The notes below the pieces were generated by a model that saw only the letters and a list, made by a program, of their open reading frames with translations, searched no databases and was not told the origin of the DNA. Position numbers and translations under genes: made by a program. From positions 1 to 64,000 of the forward strand of contig JBAGJY010000032.1 in the NCBI GenBank assembly GCA_037034305.1: 64,000 bases of DNA, given 5' to 3'. Source of the stretch: Streptantibioticus_A sp037034305 (GTDB taxonomy: Bacteria; Actinomycetota; Actinomycetes; Streptomycetales; Streptomycetaceae). Positions 58,306 to 64,000 of the stretch are shown one piece after another. Positions within the stretch are counted from its first letter, which is position 1. Every line of letters begins with the position of its first letter.

Positions 58306-59394
58306 TCATCGCGCGGTCCCGGTGCGGGCGCGGTCGAGGCCGACATGGTCCGCGCGCACAATCGCCTGTCGTGTCCGCCGCAGCATCTCGCTTGGCGGCA
58401 CGCCCAGTTCGTCGGCCAGATGGCGGCGGGTCCGGTCGAACACGGCCAGCGCCTCGGTGCGCCGACCGCCGCGGTGCAGGGCGCGCATCAGCATCTCGGC
58501 GAGCGGCTCGTTGTGGGGGTGCGCCGCGCTCAGGGCGGACAACTCGGCCACCGCTTCACTGTGTTGGCCCAGCCGCAGTTGCCACTCCAGCTTCCGCTGC
58601 ACCAGGGCGATTCTGCGCTCGGTGAGCCGCAGCCTTTCCAACTCCGCGAACGGGCCAGGCAGTCCGGCCAACGGCTCGCCGCGGAAGAAGTCCAGCGCCC
58701 GGGAGCAGGCGCGCACCGCCTCGGCCAGATCCCCGGCCCGCTCGGCCGCCCCCGCCGCGGTGACGAGTTCCTCCATGCGCACCACGTCCACCTCGACCGT
58801 GTCGCGGGCGAACCGGTAGCCGTACCGGTCACGCCTGATGACCGAGTCCGGGCCGTCCCCGAGGCGCAGGAGCTTGCGCAGTCGGTAGACGTAGACCGGC
58901 ACGACGTTGCCGATCGGCGGCTCCATCCCCCACACCCCGTCGAGTAGTTCCCGCTGGCTGACCGCCCGGTCAGGGCACAGCGCCAGCACCGCCAGTACGG
59001 CCTGCTGACGCATCGGCCCCAGGTCCACTGGCTGCCCGGCGTGCCATGCCAGCAGTGGGCCGAGGACGCAGACGCGCAGCCACGGATCCGGCGCGGCCGC
59101 TCCCGCCTGGCGGACGGATGTCCGCGGCGCCGCGTTCGCCTCCCGTGCGCGCGGGCCGTGGCCGGGGACGACGAGACCGCAGTCGAAGGCGTGCACGATG
59201 GCGGCGGCACGGTCGCGCAGCCCGAGCTTGGCCAGGATCCGGCCGAGGTGGTCGGCTACGGCGGGCTCTGGGACGGCGAGGGCGGCGGCGATCTCAACGT
59301 CCCTCAGACCGCATCCGATCGCGTACAGCACCTCGCGCTCCTGGCGGTTGAGCGCGGTGGTGGTCGCTTCGTCGGCGGTCGCGGTCGTCGGCAT
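58306..59394 (-). CDS. Regulator with LuxR HTH fused to a SARP (OmpR-BTAD) module
   Basis: The 362-aa protein has two DNA-binding modules. Residues 12-75 form a LuxR-type HTH (LNRQEREVLYAIGCGLRDVE, LAVPEPAVADHLGRILAKLG and LRDRAAAIVHA). Residues 105-200 form an OmpR-like winged helix (VCVLGPLLAWHAG, QRELLDGVWGMEPPIGNVVP and RYGYRF), and 205-350 a BTAD domain ending HLADELGVPPSEMLRRTRQA. SARPs activate specialised-metabolite genes by binding direct repeats. The N-terminal LuxR HTH in place of a receiver or NB-ARC is unusual. GGGAGCC precedes ATG at 59394. It is divergent from the HTH-NACHT gene. Confidence 0.85.
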   Translation of the reverse strand: MPTTATADEATTTALNRQEREVLYAIGCGLRDVEIAAALAVPEPAVADHLGRILAKLGLRDRAAAIVHAFDCGLVVPGHGPRAREANAAPRTSVRQAGAAAPDPWLRVCVLGPLLAWHAGQPVDLGPMRQQAVLAVLALCPDRAVSQRELLDGVWGMEPPIGNVVPVYVYRLRKLLRLGDGPDSVIRRDRYGYRFARDTVEVDVVRMEELVTAAGAAERAGDLAEAVRACSRALDFFRGEPLAGLPGPFAELERLRLTERRIALVQRKLEWQLRLGQHSEAVAELSALSAAHPHNEPLAEMLMRALHRGGRRTEALAVFDRTRRHLADELGVPPSEMLRRTRQAIVRADHVGLDRARTGTAR

Positions 59395-59550
59395 GGTGGC
59401 TCCCTGTTCTCCGGATGGGCCGGTGCCGTCGATGCTGGTTCCGGCGTCGGACAGCGGACAGGCCAAACCACCGGCCGTATCCGGCCGGTGGCCGCGCTAG
59501 AGTCCCTCACCTGGGGAAACGTGTGAAACGGCGTGGGGAGGCGGTGAGTT

Positions 59551-61881
59551 GTGGCCAGTGAGTTCGGCCCGCTGCTACGGCGGTTGCGGCACCAGGTGGG
59601 GATGACCCAGGAGGCCCTGGCGGAGCGCGCCGGAGTGGGCGTGCGCACCGTTCGCGGTCTGGAGACCGGCGAGCGAGCCGATCCGCGGGTGGCCACGGTG
59701 CGGCTGCTGGCCGACGCGCTGGAGTTGCGACCCGCGGAACGCGAGTTACTGCTGAGCGCCGCCGTGCGCCGGACCGGGGAGGACAGTCGGCAGGACGAGT
59801 CCGCCGCACGGCTCGATCCCGGTGCGGTGCGGCCCGGTTCGGTGGTTCACGACGCGCTGGCGGACGTCGCCGAGCAGCTCGCACAGGCGGTCGGCGCCCG
59901 CTGGCAACGCGAGGAGGAACAACGGCAGGTGCAGGATCCGTTCCCGCTCCCCGTGCGCTGGCGGCTGGCCGCTGAAAAACTGACCGACCACTGGGCCAAC
60001 ATCCGGCGGCTGCCCGCCGGTGGCACGCACGGTCCGCTGGAGTTGGGCGGCCGGCTGGACGAGATCGTGGAGGTGTACCGGCGGATCCCGTCCGGGCGGC
60101 TGGTGGTGCTGGGCCGGTCCGGCTCGGGGAAGACGATCCTGACCGTGCGGTTCGTCCTGGATCACCTGAAGTCGCGGGATCGCGCCGAGGCAGTCCCGGT
60201 CATCTTCAGCATCGGCTCGTGGAGCCCGACCACCGTGACGTTGCGGGACTGGCTGGCCGGTCAACTGACCCGCGACCACCCGGGGCTGGCCGCATCAGGC
60301 CCCGGTGGGGCGAGCCTGGCCGCCGCCCTGGTGGAGACCGGCCGAGTGCTGCCCGTGCTGGACGGCTTCGACGAGATCGCCGACGGGCTGCGCCGTCCCG
60401 CGCTGGAAGCGCTCAACGCCACCAACCTGCCCCTGCTGCTGACCAGCCGCCCGGCCGAGTACAGCGCCGCGGTGGCGGAGACCGACGTGCTGACCGCCGC
60501 AGCCGCGGTCGAGTTGACCGACCTGACACTCGGCGACCTCGCCGACTACCTACCGCGCACCACCCGCAAGGCCAGCGGCGCGCACCCCGCCGCGACCGCC
60601 TGGGACCCCGTACTGGCCGAACTGCGCGAACGGCCGAACAGCGAGGCCAGCGCCAACCTCACCACCGTGCTCGCCACCCCGCTGATGGTCGCTCTCGCCC
60701 GCACCGTCTACAGCGACACCCCCGACCACGACCCCGCCTCGCTCCTGGACACCCACCGCTTCACCAGCCCCGAGAAGCTGGAAGACCACCTCCTGGACAA
60801 CTTCCTCCCCACCGTCTACCGCCGCCGGATCGAGCACCGCCCGGCCAGGACGCAGGCCCGCGACTTCGACCCCGAACGCGCCCAGTACTGGCTCGGCTAC
60901 CTCGCCCACCACCTCAACCAGCTCGGTACCCCCGACCTCGCCTGGTGGCGGCTGGGCGGCGGACTGCGCCGCTCGACGCGCACCCTGGTGTCCGCCGTGG
61001 CCACCGCGGTGGTCGTCGCGCTCGTCGACTGCCTCGTCGGCACGGCCTTCGACCCGCTGGGGTTCCAACTCGTGGACGCGATGGTGGCCGGCCTCCTGTC
61101 CGGACCCATGTTCGGGCTCGCCTACTGGCTCATGGTCGCCGTCAGGGACACGGCCGTCGCACCCTCCACCGTGCGCATGAAGATCCTCGGCAGATCGGGG
61201 AGGGCCCGGCGCAGGACCATCCCCCGACTCACCGTCGGACTGCTCTGCGGGCTGGTCTTCGGATTCGGCTACGGGTTCCTGCGCGGAGTGCTCAACGGGT
61301 TCGGCGAAGGCGCCGGACTCTCTGCCGGGCTGGACATCGGGCTTGGCGACGCACTCGTCTACGGGCTCGTGTTCGGCCTCGGCGCCGGAATCGCCTTCGC
61401 CTTCCTCACCCTGCTGGAAACCCCACTCGACATCCGGTCCGCCGTCAATCCGCGCAGTCTGCTGAAGGCGAACCGCAAGACGGTGGCCACCCAACTCCTG
61501 GTGTGGGCCCCCACGTTCGGGCTGCTGGTCGGGGTCGGAGCCGGGCTGGTGATCCGGCCCATGCAAGGGCTGCTGGGCCCGCTGGTCTGGAGCCTCACCG
61601 CCGGGCTCAAGCTCGGCACCGTGAGCGGCCTCGGCGGTGCACTCGGGTACGCGCTGACCCTGACCGCCTGGGGCCAGTGGGCGGTCCTGTCCCGGATCTG
61701 GCTTCCGCTGACCGGGCGGCTGCCCTGGGCTGTGGTCACGTTTCTGGAAGACGCCTACCAGCGCGGCGTGCTGCGTCAGGTCGGCGCGGTCTACCAGTTC
61801 CGGCACGCCCGGCTGCAACACCACCTCAGCCGCGCCTACCGGTCAGCCCGCGATCCGAACCCGGCTCCCGACCAGCGGTAG
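59551..61881 (+). CDS. HTH-NACHT NTPase with C-terminal multi-pass membrane domain
   Basis: The 776-aa protein has an Xre HTH (residues 5-62: LRRLRHQVGMTQEALAERAG, VRTVRGLETGERADPRV), a NACHT-type P-loop NTPase (175-400) with Walker A GRSGSGKT at 188-195 and Walker B LPVLDGFDEI (Asp271, Asp274, Glu275), then LLLTSRPAEY as sensor, and a 280-residue C-terminal region with about eight Gly-rich membrane helices (for example LCGLVFGFGYGFLRGVLNGF). NACHT proteins are STAND NTPases that oligomerise on sensing a trigger. The membrane domain may be an effector. GGGGAGG precedes the GTG. Confidence 0.88.
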   Translation: MASEFGPLLRRLRHQVGMTQEALAERAGVGVRTVRGLETGERADPRVATVRLLADALELRPAERELLLSAAVRRTGEDSRQDESAARLDPGAVRPGSVVHDALADVAEQLAQAVGARWQREEEQRQVQDPFPLPVRWRLAAEKLTDHWANIRRLPAGGTHGPLELGGRLDEIVEVYRRIPSGRLVVLGRSGSGKTILTVRFVLDHLKSRDRAEAVPVIFSIGSWSPTTVTLRDWLAGQLTRDHPGLAASGPGGASLAAALVETGRVLPVLDGFDEIADGLRRPALEALNATNLPLLLTSRPAEYSAAVAETDVLTAAAAVELTDLTLGDLADYLPRTTRKASGAHPAATAWDPVLAELRERPNSEASANLTTVLATPLMVALARTVYSDTPDHDPASLLDTHRFTSPEKLEDHLLDNFLPTVYRRRIEHRPARTQARDFDPERAQYWLGYLAHHLNQLGTPDLAWWRLGGGLRRSTRTLVSAVATAVVVALVDCLVGTAFDPLGFQLVDAMVAGLLSGPMFGLAYWLMVAVRDTAVAPSTVRMKILGRSGRARRRTIPRLTVGLLCGLVFGFGYGFLRGVLNGFGEGAGLSAGLDIGLGDALVYGLVFGLGAGIAFAFLTLLETPLDIRSAVNPRSLLKANRKTVATQLLVWAPTFGLLVGVGAGLVIRPMQGLLGPLVWSLTAGLKLGTVSGLGGALGYALTLTAWGQWAVLSRIWLPLTGRLPWAVVTFLEDAYQRGVLRQVGAVYQFRHARLQHHLSRAYRSARDPNPAPDQR

Positions 61882-62007
61882 CGTCCCACCCGCTCGTCCG
61901 CGCGCTTCACGACGATTTCATCCGCCGCTCCTAGCGTCCCACGTGAACGTGTTCGTGGTCGCGCGCGGTCGTCATGTGCGCGGCGTCATGGGGGAGTTGA
62001 GCCTTCG

Positions 62008-62730
62008 GTGACCGATTTGCTGCACAAGCTGGTCTCCGCCGTGATCGGCGGCGCACTGATCGCGTTGGCAGGGTGGTTGGGCGCCCAGAGGCGCGAGCGG
62101 AAGACCAGGGCCCAGGCCGCCGGATCCGCTGCGGCCGGGGCGGTCACCGCGGGCCAGTACGCGCCCGCGAAACCGAGGCGTCCCGGTGCCGCGGCGCTGC
62201 TCACGCTGGCGGCGGTGACCACGGGCGCACTCGTCGCCGCGGTCTCGTGCAGCAGCGGCTCGCCGTCCAGTGCGACGAATCCGGTCGCCGCGGCCTCCAA
62301 CAGTTACCAGGGCAGCGGCGGTTCCACGGACATCCCCACGCCCGGTCCCTCGACCAGCCCCACCGGCACGGACACCGGCAGCGGCACCGGCTCCGGCGGC
62401 GCGGATTCGGGTACCGGCTCGGGTGCGTACGGCGGCACCGCCACCACTCCCACGGCCGCCGCGAGCCCGTATCGCACCGGTACGTGCCTCAACGGCACGC
62501 TGCCCGACTCGACGACGGCGCAGGAGGTCAACGACGTCAGCGAGGTCGACTGCTCCGCGTCCGACGCGCACTACCGGGTGATCCAGACCTTCTACGAGAC
62601 CACCGACCTGAGGCAGTGCGACAGCAACCCCGGCACCCAGTACGCGTTCTCCGCCAAGGAGACCTGGGGCGGGTCGGTCATCAACCAGTACGTCTACTGC
62701 CTCATCGGACTCGGCTCGTACGCGCGGTGA
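62008..62730 (+). CDS. Membrane-anchored LppU-like secreted-domain protein
   Basis: The 240-aa protein has two hydrophobic segments (residues 8-25 and AAALLTLAAVTTGALVAAVS at 60-79) separated by a basic loop, then a Gly/Ser/Thr-rich linker (85-150), and a C-terminal domain with four cysteines (TGTCLNGTLPDS, VSEVDCSASDAHYRVIQTFY, LRQCDSNPG and YVYCLIGLG), as in the LppU/SCO3897 lipoprotein family and septum-formation-like domains. The role is unknown. It follows the HTH-NACHT gene by 126 bp in the same direction and may be functionally linked. Confidence 0.75.
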   Translation: MTDLLHKLVSAVIGGALIALAGWLGAQRRERKTRAQAAGSAAAGAVTAGQYAPAKPRRPGAAALLTLAAVTTGALVAAVSCSSGSPSSATNPVAAASNSYQGSGGSTDIPTPGPSTSPTGTDTGSGTGSGGADSGTGSGAYGGTATTPTAAASPYRTGTCLNGTLPDSTTAQEVNDVSEVDCSASDAHYRVIQTFYETTDLRQCDSNPGTQYAFSAKETWGGSVINQYVYCLIGLGSYAR

Positions 62731-62748
62731 GCTCGGGCGCCGTGTGAA

Positions 62749-62797
62749 CGTGCCGGGGTCCGGACCCACCACGGGGGTGTGGGTCCGGCCCGGCACG
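62749..62797. terminator. Long hairpin terminator between convergent genes
   Basis: The arm 62749-62769 (CGTGCCGGGG start) pairs with 62779-62797 over 19 bp with one two-base bulge and a 9-base loop. It lies 18 bp after the LppU-like stop and 56 bp from the TetR stop. Confidence 0.8.
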
Positions 62798-62853
62798 GTT
62801 CTCCGGGGCCGGACAAGTCACCCATCCGCTCGGCAGGTTGACGGCCGCTCCGA

Positions 62854-63570
62854 TCAGCGGCTGCCAACCGCCGCCTTGATGCCGTCAAGCAGGCACTTCA
62901 GGCCGAACTCGAAGCGGGCGTCGGCGTCCGGGTCCTCCGCCTCCAGGATGCGGCGGTTGAAATGCGGGTACCGGCCGGAGTCGACCACCTGCTGGACGTA
63001 CGCCCCGAGCGAGTTCCGCCATTCGGTCTCGGTCATGCCCGTGCCGCGTTGCGCCTGCGATTCGGCGAGTTCCGTGGCGACGGAACCCAGGACGTAGGTG
63101 TTGACCGCGTTCACCACCATACCGGCGAGCGTCGCGTCGTCGGTCGCCTTCGCCGCGACGCCGAGTGCATGGTCGGAGCCCTTGATGACATTGGGTCCAA
63201 GTGCCGGGCGGCGGGAGGCCTGCTGGGCCAGCCAGGGGTGGCGCAGCAGCGCGCCGCGGAAACCCCGGGCGAGATCGGCCAGTTGGGCGTGCCAGTCGTC
63301 GCCGGTCCGCTCGGGCAGCGTCCGCTCGCCGTAGACGGCGTCGACCATCAACTCGATCAGCTCGTCCTTGTTGGCGATGTGACGGTACAGCGATGTGGTG
63401 CCGCTGCCCAACCGGGCGGCGATCCGACGCATGGACAGCGCGTCGATGCCTTCCGCGTCGGCGAGTTCGATCGCGCAGCGCACGATCCGCTCCTCGCTGA
63501 GCGTTGGACGGGCGCCTCGCTCACGGTCGCGCATCCACACCAGTACCGAGGGCTGTGGGCGAGATGACAT
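62854..63570 (-). CDS. TetR-family regulator of the adjacent FAD monooxygenase
   Basis: The 238-aa protein has an N-terminal extension, a TetR HTH (LSEERIVRCAIELADAEGID, LSMRRIAARLGSGTTSLYRH and IANKDELIELMVD; residues 24-85) and a TetR_C_1-like ligand domain (95-235). This subfamily (TetR/AcrR with the SLYRH-xx-NKDEL phrase) often controls a divergent FAD monooxygenase and senses aromatic polyketides or tetracycline-like compounds. ATG at 63570 begins directly beside a perfect 13-bp inverted repeat, so the operator includes its 5' end; translation may be leaderless. Confidence 0.9.
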   Translation of the reverse strand: MSSRPQPSVLVWMRDRERGARPTLSEERIVRCAIELADAEGIDALSMRRIAARLGSGTTSLYRHIANKDELIELMVDAVYGERTLPERTGDDWHAQLADLARGFRGALLRHPWLAQQASRRPALGPNVIKGSDHALGVAAKATDDATLAGMVVNAVNTYVLGSVATELAESQAQRGTGMTETEWRNSLGAYVQQVVDSGRYPHFNRRILEAEDPDADARFEFGLKCLLDGIKAAVGSR

Positions 63571-63604
63571 GGGCACACTGTACGCGTGCAAGTACAGTGT
63601 GCCC
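63571..63604. promoter_or_regulatory. Perfect 13-bp inverted repeat, TetR operator candidate
   Basis: GGGCACACTGTAC (63571-63583) and GTACAGTGTGCCC (63592-63604) are exact reverse complements with an 8-base spacer. The site adjoins the TetR start codon and lies 37 bp before the monooxygenase ATG. ACACTGTAC/GTACAGTGT arms are typical of TetR operators; the site would block both promoters. Confidence 0.75.
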
Positions 63605-63641
63605 AAGAGCGGGAACACTGTTCCAAGCGAGGGGGGATCCC

Positions 63642-64000
63642 ATGTCCAAGATTCCGGTCCTGATCGCGGGCGGCGGCACGGTCGGCCTGGCAACGGCCGT
63701 GTTCCTCGGCCACCACGGCGTGCCGTCACTGGTCGTCGAGCGCCGCACCGCACCGTCGAACCATCCGCGCGCCCTCGGGCTGAGCCCGCGCACGCTGGAG
63801 TTCTTCCGCGAAGTGGGACTGCGCGAGGAGATGGCCGCGGTCGCCGTGCGCTCGGCCAACCTGTGGCGGACCGAAGCCCGTACGGTCGCCGAGATCGACC
63901 GAGGTCAAACGCCGTCCGCACCGATTCTGCCTCCCTTCGACGTCGTCTCGCCGGAGGCGCCGAGCGGCCACTACCCGCAGGACCGGATCGACACCGTACT
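63642..64000 (+). CDS. FAD-dependent aromatic monooxygenase, 5' part
   Basis: The first 119 residues are in the window; the gene continues past 64000. The N-terminus has the FAD Rossmann motif PVLIAGGGTVGLATAVFLGH (residues 5-24) with VVERRTAPSNHPRALGLSPR after it, and PQDRIDTVL near the cut, typical of the FAD_binding_3 family that includes aklavinone-11-hydroxylase and tetracycline-inactivating or polyketide hydroxylases. GAGGGGGGA precedes the ATG. The TetR gene with perfect operator is divergent, indicating induction by substrate. Confidence 0.88.
   Translation, partial: MSKIPVLIAGGGTVGLATAVFLGHHGVPSLVVERRTAPSNHPRALGLSPRTLEFFREVGLREEMAAVAVRSANLWRTEARTVAEIDRGQTPSAPILPPFDVVSPEAPSGHYPQDRIDTV

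Noticed and set aside
58306..59394. SARP gene as evidence of an antibiotic cluster
   Set aside because: No biosynthetic core gene lies in the flanking sequence; its neighbour is a NACHT membrane protein.
60219..61934. Long Arg/Pro/Gly-rich frame overlapping the NACHT gene (and its antisense counterpart)
   Set aside because: Composition is that of an out-of-frame high-G+C gene; the 776-aa NACHT frame carries the motifs.
1..64000. tRNA, rRNA and riboswitch genes
   Set aside because: I read both strands for T-loop GGTTCGA-type and CCA-proximal patterns and for cobalamin-like leaders near 700 and saw none; a covariance-model search could not be run.

Overview
The window is about 72% G+C with the strong third-position G/C bias of an actinomycete. 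It carries a zinc-free-type bS18 paralogue, mycothiol-dependent and F420-dependent enzyme families, a SARP regulator, a class F sortase, several P450/ferredoxin pairs and many one-component regulators next to transporters. This gene content fits a Streptomyces or close relative and an accessory rather than core part of the chromosome. I saw no rRNA, tRNA, CRISPR array, intact insertion sequence, phage module or large PKS/NRPS cluster.

Layout. 1-4.0 kb: tail of a probable CobW-family GTPase, rpsR, a tiny repetitive charged protein, a broken cobalamin-binding-protein gene, an ABM-fold monooxygenase, a GNAT acetyltransferase, a PHP-domain protein and a 41-aa membrane peptide. 4.1-9.8 kb: a carotenoid oxygenase/membrane-protein operon divergent from a PadR regulator, then a SnoaL-like protein, a mycothiol-dependent enzyme, a ketopantoate-reductase-like protein and a rhomboid protease. 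9.8-18 kb: an Xre-TPR regulator divergent from a neprosin-type secreted peptidase, a Mut7-C RNase protein, and two regulator/MFS pairs (CGNR and HxlR), each separated by a perfect inverted repeat. 18-26 kb: a large membrane protein, then two paralogous NarL-type two-component systems bracketing a secreted APDTG-anchored protein and a class F sortase. 26-35 kb: alpha/beta hydrolase, MFS protein, secreted phospholipase-D-like protein with two Ig-like repeats, and a partly decayed P450/ferredoxin/reductase group. 35-48 kb: amidohydrolase, two DinB paralogues, VOC protein, methionine aminopeptidase with its own Xre regulator, N-acetylmuramoyl-alanine amidase, LLM oxidoreductase, a DGPF protein behind an ECF42-like promoter, GPP34, peptidase inhibitor and a sedolisin protease. 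48-56 kb: an H1-like DNA-binding protein, a class A penicillin-binding protein, an intact P450/ferredoxin operon with an XRE-cupin regulator, a serine beta-lactamase-like protein, a gutted TetR gene and a hydrolase. 56-64 kb: TetR, a small RHH-like protein, a DUF6585-like protein, a LuxR-SARP fusion regulator divergent from an HTH-NACHT-transmembrane protein, an LppU-like protein, and a TetR/FAD-monooxygenase pair with a perfect operator.

Two features stand out. First, at least six genes are decayed (cobalamin-binding protein, ferredoxin reductase, P450, aminoglycoside phosphotransferase, ArsR, TetR); four retain both ends or one end with internal or terminal deletions. Second, a ~85-bp element occurs three times and each copy begins at the very next base after a stop codon. 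The best candidates for an undescribed system are the sortase island with its paired two-component systems and the HTH-NACHT-membrane protein with its unusual divergent regulator.
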